From CAITSH01 sp964385505 (GTDB taxonomy: Bacteria > Pseudomonadota > Gammaproteobacteria > Burkholderiales > SG8-39): 20,465 bases of DNA. This document shows positions 7,145 through 14,051 of the stretch, piece after piece (position 1 is the first letter of the stretch; every line of letters starts with the position of its first letter). The DNA lies in the NCBI GenBank assembly GCA_964385505.1, contig CAYLPI010000063.1, forward strand, positions 1 to 20,465, read 5' to 3'. Under the pieces are notes generated by a model. It saw only the letters and a list, made by a program, of their open reading frames with translations. It searched no databases and was not told the DNA's origin. The position numbers were made by a program, and so were the translations under genes.

Positions 7145-8185
7145 ATGAAAAGCCTCGCCAGGCAGCTTAGCGCCGCAGTTACCGCAGTCACCGCAGTCAC
7201 CGCCTTTACCGCCTTTACCATTGGCAGTCTCGCCATTGCACCGGGCCTCGTCCATGCCCAGGCCACTTCGACAGGCTCAGGCCAGGCCTGGCCGACCAAA
7301 CCCATACGCCTCATCGTCACCTTCTCGCCCGGCGGCTCCTCCGATATCGTCGCGCGCCTGATTGCCGGCCCATTGCAGGAAAAACTCGGCCAGGCGGTCA
7401 TCATCGACAACAAGCCCGGTGGCGGCGCCACCATAGGCGCGGCCGAAACCGTGCGCGCTGCGCCGGACGGTTACACGCTGGTCCTCTCGAACAGCGCGCC
7501 GATAAGTATTTCGCCCTTCATGTTTGCCAGGCTGCCCTACGATCCGGTGAAGGACTTCACCCACATCAGCTACATCGGCTCGGTGGCCAACGTGTTCGTG
7601 CTCCATCCAAAGGTGCCGGCTAAAAACTTCGCCGAGATGGTCGCCTGGATCAAGGCGCAGCCCAACCCGGTCAACTACGGCTCGGGCGGCATCGGCTCGA
7701 TCGGCCACATCGTCGGCGAGACGATGAAAAAAGACCTCGGCCTGAAAATGGAACACGTCGGCTACAAGGGGTCCTCACCGATGCACAACGACTTGCTGGG
7801 AGGCCAGATCATGCTGACCATAGACACGCTGCCGCAAAACGTGCCCTTCATGAAGGACGGCAAGCTGCGCGCGGTTGCGGTCACCTCCCCGGCGCGCTCC
7901 GCCATGGCCGCCGATGTGCCGACCGTAATCGAGGTCGGCCAGGCCAAGCTGGTCGCCGAAAACTTTCTCGGTGTATCCGGGCCCGCCGGTATGCCCAAGG
8001 CGGTGGTGGACAAGCTGCACGCGGCGATGACCGAAGTACTGGCCAACCCGACGGTGATGAAACGCCTCGAGGACCTCGGCGTGGGCGGGCGCAAGATGTC
8101 GGTGGCCGAGTTCACCGCCTTCGTGCAAAAGCAGGTTACGGAGTGGGCTCCGGCGGTAAAGTCCTCCGGCGCCAAGCTGGACTGA
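7145..8185 (+). CDS. Tripartite tricarboxylate transporter receptor (Bug/TctC family)
   Basis: A 346-residue periplasmic solute-binding protein. Residues 1-38 are a signal peptide (cleavage likely after VHA) whose hydrophobic core is built from five 9-nt repeats. The mature part has the family pattern WPTKPIRLIVTFSPGGSSDI, then a PGGGATIGAA loop, YKGSSPMHNDLLGGQI and the C-terminal helix. Bug proteins bind small carboxylates or amide-like metabolites and hand them to TctAB-type membrane subunits, none of which is in this window. Its place between two uraH genes suggests a urate-, allantoin- or degradation-product ligand (inference). The start has a good AAGGGAG 7 nt upstream. A fragment of a dispersed repeat is read through after the signal peptide. 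Confidence 0.93.
   Translation: MKSLARQLSAAVTAVTAVTAFTAFTIGSLAIAPGLVHAQATSTGSGQAWPTKPIRLIVTFSPGGSSDIVARLIAGPLQEKLGQAVIIDNKPGGGATIGAAETVRAAPDGYTLVLSNSAPISISPFMFARLPYDPVKDFTHISYIGSVANVFVLHPKVPAKNFAEMVAWIKAQPNPVNYGSGGIGSIGHIVGETMKKDLGLKMEHVGYKGSSPMHNDLLGGQIMLTIDTLPQNVPFMKDGKLRAVAVTSPARSAMAADVPTVIEVGQAKLVAENFLGVSGPAGMPKAVVDKLHAAMTEVLANPTVMKRLEDLGVGGRKMSVAEFTAFVQKQVTEWAPAVKSSGAKLD
7175..7219 (+). repeat. Five 9-nt tandem repeats encoding the signal-peptide core
   Basis: The units are gcagttacc, gcagtcacc (twice) and gcctttacc (twice), encoding AVT AVT AVT AFT AFT. Copy-number change would keep the reading frame and alter only the hydrophobic core length of the receptor's export signal. Confidence 0.85.
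7267..7280 (+). repeat. Fragment of a TTCGACAGGCTCAG-type dispersed repeat inside the coding sequence
   Basis: The 14-mer ttcgacaggctcag, translated as part of TSTGSGQ, sits between the signal peptide and the mature WPTKPIR start. I recall this core as a common dispersed repeat in betaproteobacterial genomes; only this one copy was noticed in the window. Confidence 0.5.
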
Positions 8186-8190
8186 AGGTC

Positions 8191-8550
8191 ATGCCGGGAA
8201 TTTCGATTCACGTCGTTGACGTATCGCGCGGCCTCGTGGCGCAGGGCATGCGCGTCGAACTGCGCGCCTGTGGCGGGACTGGCGGCGCGGGCCGGCTGAT
8301 CGCCGCCGGCGACATCAGCGCCAAAGGCCTGCTCGAGGACGGCGCGCTGACCTCGAGCTTCGAGCCCGGCGCCTACGAGGCGATATTTCATGTCGCGGCG
8401 TATTACCGCGCCGCCGGCGTCGGTCTGCCGGCGGTGCCCTTTCTCGATGTGGTCAGTTACCGATTCGGTATCGCCGACCCGGCGCAGCATTACCACTTGC
8501 CGTTCAAGCTGACGCCCTGGGGCTATTCGCTGTTTCGCGGCGGCGCCTGA
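8191..8550 (+). CDS. Second UraH-like (transthyretin-related) protein, diverged
   Basis: A 119-residue transthyretin-fold protein clearly related to UraH: ISIHVVD with H7, FHVAAYYRAAG, VPFLDVVSYRFGIADPAQ and the HYH triplet (H100, H102). It departs from the enzyme at two key places. The position matching the catalytic Arg of the DGR motif is Leu47 (SAKGLL), and the C-terminus is FRGGA instead of YRGS. It may be a true HIU hydrolase variant, an enzyme for a related cyclic substrate, or a non-catalytic partner; sequence does not decide. The start at 8191 begins 5 nt after the receptor stop, so it should be the last gene of the operon. It was probably born by duplication and divergence of uraH. 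Confidence 0.85.
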   Translation: MPGISIHVVDVSRGLVAQGMRVELRACGGTGGAGRLIAAGDISAKGLLEDGALTSSFEPGAYEAIFHVAAYYRAAGVGLPAVPFLDVVSYRFGIADPAQHYHLPFKLTPWGYSLFRGGA

Positions 8551-8646
8551 CCGCTGCGAATCACCACAGTGCCGGGGCCACCCCGCCACACTCCATTACA
8601 ATAGGAGCCCTCCCGCATTGCGGAGACAGCGAACCGGGGAACCAGC

Positions 8647-9132
8647 ATGCCATCCTTTGACATCGTCTCAGACATCAACAAGGTTGAACTGAAGAACGCC
8701 ATCGAGCAGACCAACAAGGAAGTCACCAACCGCTTTGACTTCAAGGGCACCGACGCCCGCATCGAGCAAAAAGAGCTTGAACTCACGGTTTTCGCCGACA
8801 GCAGCTTTCAGTTGCAGCAAGTGATGGATGTGTTCCGCACCAAACTCGCCAAGCGCGGCGTCGATACGCGCTCCATCGAACTGCAGGAAGCGGAAAAAAT
8901 CGGCGGCGACAAGATGAAGCAGCCGGTCAAGGTCAAGGAAGGCATCGAGCAGGAACTGGGCAAGAAAATCGTCAAGGCCATCAAGGAAGCCAAGATCAAG
9001 GTGCAGGCCAGCATCCAGGGCAATGCGGTGCGGGTGTCCGGCGCCAAGAAGGACGATTTGCAGGAAGCCATCGCGCTGGTGCGCAAAACCGTGTCCGAGG
9101 TCCCGCTGCAGTTCAACAACTTCCGCGACTAG
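8647..9132 (+). CDS. yajQ: YajQ-family nucleotide-binding protein
   Basis: A 161-residue protein matching the YajQ/UPF0234 family along its length: MPSFDIVSDINKVELKNA, NRFDFKGTDA, the basic SIELQEAEKIGG region, KKIVKAIKEAKIKVQ and the closing VPLQFNNFRD. Family members have two ferredoxin-like domains. Some bind cyclic di-GMP and affect transcription with a LysR-type partner (known from Xanthomonas), while others are described as nucleic-acid binding. Its role here is not shown. GGGGAACC lies just upstream as ribosome-binding site, and TACAAT at 8597-8602 may serve as -10 of its own promoter. It is followed by a dispersed repeat and the convergent amidotransferase gene. Confidence 0.95.
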   Translation: MPSFDIVSDINKVELKNAIEQTNKEVTNRFDFKGTDARIEQKELELTVFADSSFQLQQVMDVFRTKLAKRGVDTRSIELQEAEKIGGDKMKQPVKVKEGIEQELGKKIVKAIKEAKIKVQASIQGNAVRVSGAKKDDLQEAIALVRKTVSEVPLQFNNFRD

Positions 9133-9156
9133 GCGGACGCCGGCCGAAGTGCAAAA

Positions 9157-9272
9157 TCCCTCACCCCAGCCCTCTCCCGGAGGAAGAGGGGGTTTCTTCT
9201 CCCCGCCCTATCCCGGAGGGCCGGGCGGTTCTTCTCCCTTCTCCCGCCGGGAGAAGGGCCGGGGATGAGGGA
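9157..9272. repeat. Dispersed palindromic repeat, copy B
   Basis: The left arm starts tccctcaccccagccctctc and the right arm ends gggccggggatgaggga; the two are near-complements, so the whole 116 bp can fold into a long imperfect hairpin with inner G/C-rich stems. It occupies the space between the convergent yajQ and amidotransferase genes and may serve as their shared transcript end. It is related to the copies at 2464 and 15473. Confidence 0.75.
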
Positions 9273-9289
9273 AGCATTTGAAATGCGCT

Positions 9290-9994
9290 TTAGAGCTGCA
9301 AGCCCTTTATCCAGCGGTCATAGAGGCGCGCCGCGACGCCGTTGAGTGAGGCAAGCCGCGACTCGATTTCTTCTTCCATCTGTGCCGGGCTTTGCACCGC
9401 CGGGCCGGCGCTCGCCGTGATCTCGGCGGCACCGTCGGTGTACCACGTGCGGATCATGTCCGGGGTCATCTCGACGTGGCACTGTATGCCAAGGTGGCGC
9501 CCCATGGCGAAGGCCTGGTTCACGCAATACTCGCTCGCGGCAATGCGCACCGCGCCCTGCGGAATGCTGAAGGTCTCGCCATGCCAGTGAAAGGACAGGA
9601 ACTCGCGCACCGGCCCGAACCATTCGCGCGCCGCCGCATTGTCTTCGACACTGACCTTGCCCCAGCCGATTTCCTTGACCGGACTGGGTCCGACATTGCC
9701 GCCGAGGGCCTTGGACATCAACTGTCCGCCAAGGCAATGCCCCAGCACCGGCACATCTTCGTCAACGGCGCGTGAAATGAGCGCCAGCACGCGCGGAATC
9801 CACGGCAGATCGTCGTTGACGCTCATCGGCCCGCCCATGAAGACCAGTCCGGAATACGCCGAAGGCGACTGAGGCAGCGGTTCGCCGGCATCGACCCTGA
9901 TCATGGTCCAGGGCAGACCTTTGGCGTCAAGATATCTGGCAAAATATCCGGGCCCCTCGCTGCTACTGTGACGAAACACCGCAACCGGTTTCAT
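9290..9994 (-). CDS. Class I glutamine amidotransferase-like protein
   Basis: A 234-residue stand-alone GATase1 domain. The nucleophile elbow is GHC87LGGQ, and the other triad members are H173 and E175 (QCHVEMTPD). Further landmarks are GLVFMGGPMSVND (oxyanion region) and FHWHGETFSIP, typical of the GuaA-like/YfeJ-type stand-alone family rather than of a biosynthetic GMP synthetase. These enzymes hydrolyse glutamine or glutamyl-like amides; the acceptor is unknown and no synthetase partner is adjacent. It is cytoplasmic, with no signal. It diverges from the retropepsin gene with only 27 bp between starts, so the two promoters must overlap each other or the coding regions. Confidence 0.88.
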   Translation of the reverse strand: MKPVAVFRHSSSEGPGYFARYLDAKGLPWTMIRVDAGEPLPQSPSAYSGLVFMGGPMSVNDDLPWIPRVLALISRAVDEDVPVLGHCLGGQLMSKALGGNVGPSPVKEIGWGKVSVEDNAAAREWFGPVREFLSFHWHGETFSIPQGAVRIAASEYCVNQAFAMGRHLGIQCHVEMTPDMIRTWYTDGAAEITASAGPAVQSPAQMEEEIESRLASLNGVAARLYDRWIKGLQL

Positions 9995-10021
9995 TGGGGC
10001 ACCCTCATGGAGGCACGCATC

Positions 10022-10678
10022 GTGAACACATTCTGCAAGTTTAAGCCATTCGCGCTGCTTTTTCTGGCACTGCCAGGCGCCGCGCTCGCGCTTGACGTCA
10101 GCGTCATCGGCCTGTTCCCGGGCAAGGGCGCAGTGGTGGTCATCGACGGCGGCCCGCCCAAGACGGTCAGGGTCGGGCAGAAATCGCCGGAGGGCGTGCT
10201 GGTCGTTTCAGCCGAAAAGGACAGCGCCGTCCTCGAAATCAACGGCAGGCGCAAAACCCTGAAAATGGGCCAGCACCACCAGTCGGACTCCAGTTCCGCG
10301 CGCGGCACCACGGTAAGCATTTCGGCTGACGCGCGCGGCCAGTTCGTCGCCGCCGGTGTCATTAACGAGACCGCGCCCCTGCGCATGCTGGTCGACACCG
10401 GCGCCAGCACCATCGCCATCCCCGAGCAGGATGCCCAGCGCATGGGCCTCGATTACAAGAACGGCGCGCCGGCAATGGTCAGCACCGCCAATGGCATGAC
10501 GCAGGCATGGCGGGTCAGGCTTGCCAGCGTGAAGATCGGCGACGTGTCGGCGAACAACGTCGAGGCGGTGGTGATACCCGGCGGCTCGCTGCCGATCGTG
10601 CTGCTCGGCATGAGCTTTCTTGAGCGCTTCGAGATGAACCGCGACGGCGGGACTATGACGCTGAGAAAGCGTTTCTAG
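10022..10678 (+). CDS. Secreted retropepsin-like aspartic protease (clan AA, TIGR02281-like)
   Basis: A 218-residue protein with a signal peptide (residues 1-23, hydrophobic ALLFLALPGAALA, cleavage near ALA). A small N-terminal domain follows (VSVIGLFPGKGAVVVIDG), then a single retropepsin-type domain with the catalytic motif LVD125TGAST and the flap/hydrophobic LPIVLLGMSFLERF. One DTG motif means it must dimerise to be active. I chose the GTG at 10022 because GGAGG (10009-10013) lies 8 nt upstream and it places the signal peptide correctly. An ATG at 10007 and an earlier one at 9968, overlapping the neighbouring gene, are alternatives. It is expected in the periplasm; the substrate is unknown. 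Confidence 0.85.
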   Translation: MNTFCKFKPFALLFLALPGAALALDVSVIGLFPGKGAVVVIDGGPPKTVRVGQKSPEGVLVVSAEKDSAVLEINGRRKTLKMGQHHQSDSSSARGTTVSISADARGQFVAAGVINETAPLRMLVDTGASTIAIPEQDAQRMGLDYKNGAPAMVSTANGMTQAWRVRLASVKIGDVSANNVEAVVIPGGSLPIVLLGMSFLERFEMNRDGGTMTLRKRF

Positions 10679-10735
10679 GACACGCTACGGATAAGCGCAG
10701 GGGGGCAGCCCGCAACGCGGGGATGACGGCAGGAC

Positions 10736-10786
10736 CTACGACTTCGTCTTGTCGCGCTCGATCAGTGCATACGCCGAGTGGTTGTG
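10736..10786 (-). repeat. Extra copy 1 of the folE2 3' end
   Basis: 51 bp identical to the last 51 bp of folE2 including the TAG stop (ctacgacttcgtcttg at its left end). Beyond 10786 the sequence changes to atcaccggg instead of continuing into the gene. It lies 119 bp from copy 2. Confidence 0.9.
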
Positions 10787-10810
10787 ATCACCGGGATTTT
10801 AGTTGCGGCA

Positions 10811-10829
10811 TAACCCGCTGCGCGGGTTA
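10811..10829. terminator. Hairpin between the two extra folE2-end copies
   Basis: taacccgc (10811-10818), loop tgc, gcgggtta (10822-10829): a perfect 8-bp stem. It could be the folE2 transcript terminator carried inside the duplicated unit; there is no T-run on the minus strand. Confidence 0.35.
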
Positions 10830-10850
10830 GCCTCCACTGAAATTTCGAAC

Positions 10851-10909
10851 CGCGCTACGACTTCGTCTTGTCGCGCTCGATCAGTGCATACGCCGAGTGG
10901 TTGTGATCA
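10851..10909 (-). repeat. Extra copy 2 of the folE2 3' end, ending at the gap
   Basis: 10851-10905 is identical to 11010-11064 (55 bp), and the next four bases (atca) match those following copy 1. The N gap begins at once after it, so the assembler stopped inside the repeat unit. Confidence 0.9.
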
Positions 10910-11009
10910 NNNNNNNNNNNNNNNNNNNNNNNNNNNNNNNNNNNNNNNNNNNNNNNNNNNNNNNNNNNNNNNNNNNNNNNNNNNNNNNNNNNNNNNNNNN
11001 NNNNNNNNN
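10910..11009. other. Scaffold gap of 100 N
   Basis: Exactly 100 N, the usual placeholder for a gap of unknown size. Identical 55-bp sequence on both sides shows that the gap is repeat-induced. Confidence 0.98.
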
Positions 11010-11013
11010 CGCG

Positions 11014-11823
11014 CTACGACTTCGTCTTGTCGCGCTCGATCAGTGCATACGCCGAGTGGTTGTGTATCGACTCGAAATTTTCACTCTCGACGACGTACCA
11101 TTCTACGCGCTCGTTTGCGTTCAGTTCGGCGGCGATGTCGCGCACCATGTCCTCGACAAATTTGGGGTTGTCGTAGGCGCGCTCGGTGACGTATTTTTCA
11201 TCCGGGCGCTTGAGCAGGCCGTACAACTCGCTTGACGCCTGGCGCTCGGCGATTTCGATCAGTTCCTCTATCCAGACAAAGCCTTTGGTGCGCGCGGAGA
11301 TGGTGACGTGCGAGCGCTGGTTGTGGGCCCCGTAAGCCGATATTTCTTTCGAGCAGGGGCACAGGCTGGTGACCGGAATGACCACCTTCATGGTGAAGTG
11401 CTGTTGGCCGTCTTCGCAGATTTGGCCGATGAAGGTGACTTCGTAATCGAGCAGGCTTTTCACGCCCGATACCGGCGCCGCCTTGTTGACGAAATACGGG
11501 AAGTTCATTTCGATCACGCCCGAGCGCGCCTCAAGGCGCTCGACCATTTCACTCAGCATCAACTGGAAGCTCTCGACCGAAATTTCGCGTTCGTGGGCAT
11601 TGAGGATCTGCACGAAGCGCGACATGTGCGTGCCCTTGAACTGGTGCGGCAGGCCGACGTACATGTTGAAGTTGGCGATGGTGTGCTGCACCGCCCCGCC
11701 GCGCTCGGAAACCTTGACCGGATGGCGGATGGACTTGATGCCGACGCGGTCTATGGCCAGATGCCGCACATCGACCGAAGACTGCACATCAGGAATGGGG
11801 GCGGAGGGATCACGGGTGTTCAT
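11014..11823 (-). CDS. folE2: GTP cyclohydrolase IB (FolE2)
   Basis: A 269-residue GTP cyclohydrolase of type IB, which converts GTP to 7,8-dihydroneopterin triphosphate at the entry to folate (and pterin or queuosine) synthesis. The signature SLC155PC157SKEISAYGAHNQRSH carries the metal/catalytic Cys and the histidines, and NFNMYVGLPHQFKGTHMSRF and NFPYFVNKAAPVSG are typical family blocks. The type IB enzyme can use metals other than zinc and in several bacteria is made under zinc limitation. No clear Zur box was recognised here. An extended -10 (TGTTAGAAT) lies about 50 nt before the ATG. thyA and folA farther along the window belong to the same pathway. Its 3' end is repeated beyond the stop (see findings). 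Confidence 0.95.
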   Translation of the reverse strand: MNTRDPSAPIPDVQSSVDVRHLAIDRVGIKSIRHPVKVSERGGAVQHTIANFNMYVGLPHQFKGTHMSRFVQILNAHEREISVESFQLMLSEMVERLEARSGVIEMNFPYFVNKAAPVSGVKSLLDYEVTFIGQICEDGQQHFTMKVVIPVTSLCPCSKEISAYGAHNQRSHVTISARTKGFVWIEELIEIAERQASSELYGLLKRPDEKYVTERAYDNPKFVEDMVRDIAAELNANERVEWYVVESENFESIHNHSAYALIERDKTKS

Positions 11824-11874
11824 CAGAGGAGCCTTTCCGCGGAACGGACGTCCCGGCGCGAATGAATTGGAATG

Positions 11875-11883
11875 ATTCTAACA
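11875..11883 (-). promoter_or_regulatory. Extended -10 promoter candidate for folE2
   Basis: On the minus strand TGTTAGAAT matches an extended -10 (TGn plus TAGAAT). No good -35 stands at 17 bp. A direct repeat gaatga with 10-bp period (11860, 11870) lies at the predicted transcript start, and a GGCGAC-G-GTCGCC dyad (11885-11897) lies just upstream; either could bind a regulator. Confidence 0.4.
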
Positions 11884-11941
11884 TGGCGACGGTCGCCGCC
11901 ATTGGCAAGTGGCCTGAAAATGCTTGCAAGGCGTGCAATGA

Positions 11942-11973
11942 CCTTACGTCGCATAGGCGTATGCGGCGTAAGG
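11942..11973. terminator. Hairpin after dxs
   Basis: ccttacgtcgcat (11942-11954) pairs with atgcggcgtaagg (11961-11973), 12 of 13 positions Watson-Crick and the odd one able to form G-U on one strand, with a 6-nt loop. It starts 33 nt past the dxs stop on the minus strand and precedes folE2. No T-run follows, so it is a structured transcript end or attenuator rather than a textbook terminator. Confidence 0.5.
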
Positions 11974-12005
11974 GAATCACCCTTGCATGGACCGCCCGGA
12001 ATGCC

Positions 12006-13859
12006 TCAACGCGCCGGCACTGCAGCGCTGATTGAGCGCGCGATACCCGCAGCATCGAGTCCGCACTGGGCCAGCAGTTGCGCAGTATCCCCATGGTCGA
12101 TAAAACGATCAGGCAGACCCAGATGCAGAATGCGCAGCTTGAGCCCGAGCTCCGCCGCGGCTTCGGCCACGGCGCTGCCGGCGCCGCCCATCACGACGTT
12201 CTCTTCGATCGTGACCAGCAGTTCACAGCGAGCGGCGAGCTCAGCCACCAGCGCGGTATCGAGCGGTTTGACAAAGCGCATGTTGGCGACGGTGGCATCG
12301 AGCGCTTCCGCCGCCTCGAGCGCCGGCGCCAGCATCGAGCCGAACGCCAGTATCGCCACGCCGCCCTTGCCCTGGCGCCTGATTTCACCCTTGCCTACAG
12401 GCAGCAGGCGCATGTCTTTTTGCACCGCGACACCGGGCCCGCTGCCGCGCGGATAACGCACTGCGCTTGGCGTGTCGAGACTGACCGCGGTAAAGAGCAT
12501 CTGCCGGCACTCGTCCTCGTCGGCCGGCGTCATCACCGTCATGTTGGGAATGCAGCGCAGGTACGAGAGGTCGAACGCGCCGTTGTGGGTCGCACCGTCG
12601 GCGCCTACCAGGCCGCCGCGATCAAGGGCCAGCACCACCGGCAGGTTCTGGATCGCCACATCGTGAATCAACTGGTCGTAGCCACGCTGCAAGAAGGTCG
12701 AATAAATCGCCAGCACCGGCTTCATGCCTTCGCAGGCAAGGCCCGCGGCAAAGGTGACGGCATGCTGCTCGGCGATGCCGACGTCGAAATAGCGGTCCGG
12801 GTAGCTTGCGGCATAACGCACCATGCCCGAGCCCTCGCGCATGGCCGGCGTGATGCCGACAATGCGCTTGTCCGCCGCCGCCATGTCGCAAAGCCAGTCG
12901 CCGAACACCTGGGTGTAACTCGGCTTGCCGCCGCCTTTGCCGGCGAGAATGCCGTCGCCCGGCGCAAATTTGGACACACCGTGATAAAGCACCGGGTCGG
13001 CTTCGGCGCGGTTATAGCCGTGGCCTTTTCGGGTGATGACGTGCAGGAACTGCGGCCCCTTCAACTGCCGGATGTTCTTCAGCGTGGGTACCAGGGCGTC
13101 CAGGTCGTGGCCGTCTATAGGCCCGATGTAGTTGAAGCCGAATTCTTCGAACATGGTCGAGGGCGTCACCATGCCCTTGGCGTGTTCCTCGATTTTTTGC
13201 GCCAGTTCCCACAGCGGCGGCATGCCGCCGAGCACGCGCTCGCCGGCCTTGCGCGCGGTGGCGTACAGGCGCCCCGACAACAAGCGCGCGAGGTATTTGT
13301 TGAGTGCGCCCACCGGCGGCGAAATCGACATGTCGTTGTCGTTGAGAATCACCAGCAGATTGGCATCGGCCACACCGGCATTATTGAGCGCCTCGAAGGC
13401 CATGCCGGCCGACATCGCACCGTCGCCGATGATCGCCACCGCACGCCTGTCCTCGCCGGCGATCTGCGCACCCAGTGCCATGCCCAGCGCCGCCGAAATC
13501 GACGTGCTTGAATGCGCCGTGCCGAACGTGTCGTATTCACTTTCCGAGCGCTTCGGAAAACCGGAAATGCCTCCCAGCATGCGCAGGCGCGACATGCCTT
13601 CGCGCCGGCCGGTCAGGATCTTGTGCGCATAGGTCTGGTGGCCGACGTCCCAGACCAGGCGGTCGCGCGGCGTGTCGAACACGTAATGCAGCGCGATGGT
13701 CAGCTCGATGGTGCCGAGGTTCGATGACAGATGGCCGCCGGTGCTTGACACCGACTCGATGACATAAGAGCGCAGCTCATCGGCGAGCTGCTTCAGCCGC
13801 GGGCGCTCCAGCTTGCGCAGGTCGGCCGGGAAGTTGATGGTCTTGAGCAAATCGTACAC
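12006..13859 (-). CDS. dxs: 1-Deoxy-D-xylulose-5-phosphate synthase (Dxs)
   Basis: A 617-residue thiamine-diphosphate enzyme joining pyruvate and glyceraldehyde 3-phosphate, the first step of the MEP isoprenoid pathway. Landmarks are YDLLKTINFPADLRKL, SSTGGHLSSNLGTIELTIALHYVF, WDVGHQTYAHKIL, the TPP motif GDGAMSAGMAFEALNNAG, DIAEQHAV-like VGIAEQHAVTFAAGLA, DRGGLVGADGATHNGAFD and MTPADEDECRQML. I chose the GTG at 13859 because Burkholderia-type Dxs begins MYDLLKTI. An in-frame ATG at 13976 would add 39 low-complexity residues with less GC-rich third positions. A TAAAAT box directly before that ATG (13980-13985) would start transcripts at or after it. It follows ispA on the same strand, the next enzyme type of isoprenoid supply. 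Confidence 0.93.
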   Translation of the reverse strand: MYDLLKTINFPADLRKLERPRLKQLADELRSYVIESVSSTGGHLSSNLGTIELTIALHYVFDTPRDRLVWDVGHQTYAHKILTGRREGMSRLRMLGGISGFPKRSESEYDTFGTAHSSTSISAALGMALGAQIAGEDRRAVAIIGDGAMSAGMAFEALNNAGVADANLLVILNDNDMSISPPVGALNKYLARLLSGRLYATARKAGERVLGGMPPLWELAQKIEEHAKGMVTPSTMFEEFGFNYIGPIDGHDLDALVPTLKNIRQLKGPQFLHVITRKGHGYNRAEADPVLYHGVSKFAPGDGILAGKGGGKPSYTQVFGDWLCDMAAADKRIVGITPAMREGSGMVRYAASYPDRYFDVGIAEQHAVTFAAGLACEGMKPVLAIYSTFLQRGYDQLIHDVAIQNLPVVLALDRGGLVGADGATHNGAFDLSYLRCIPNMTVMTPADEDECRQMLFTAVSLDTPSAVRYPRGSGPGVAVQKDMRLLPVGKGEIRRQGKGGVAILAFGSMLAPALEAAEALDATVANMRFVKPLDTALVAELAARCELLVTIEENVVMGGAGSAVAEAAAELGLKLRILHLGLPDRFIDHGDTAQLLAQCGLDAAGIARSISAAVPAR

Positions 13860-14051
13860 GGGTGCATCATACGGCTGTGCGTGTGCCTGCGTACTGCCGC
13901 CGGCGCCCTCGCCCTCACGCTGGCCCGGGCTACCGGAATCACCCGGTATGTCTGAGAATCCGCTGATTGTGGTCATATTATTTTATCCGGAACGCCGGCT
14001 ACCCCTGCTGAACACGGTACGGTCGGCCACTGCACGCAATCTACGCGTGCC

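Larger units (their letters stand above)
10679..11013. other. Gene-free stretch with repeated folE2 3' end and scaffold gap
   Basis: Between the protease stop and the folE2 stop no gene is supported. The stretch contains two extra copies of the folE2 end, a hairpin and 100 N. Long apparent frames here are produced by the N run. The GC-rich piece at 10700-10730 contains a short cccgc/gcggg stem and nothing recognisable. Confidence 0.8.

Noticed and set aside
9290..9994. Amidotransferase as part of a urate or purine operon
   Set aside because: It is on the opposite strand and separated from the locus by yajQ and a repeat; no sequence link to purine breakdown is visible.
10736..11064. CRISPR-like array
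   Set aside because: Repeats are ~51-55 bp and equal the folE2 gene end; only one spacer is visible and it has a hairpin; no cas genes are present.
10803..11235. Open frames running through the N stretch
   Set aside because: They depend on 100 N being read as open codons; the flanking sequence is the folE2 end repeat and antisense folE2.
12078..13511. Long plus-strand open frame of 477 codons opposite dxs
   Set aside because: It is the mirror of dxs coding sequence, with no domain pattern and no start signals.
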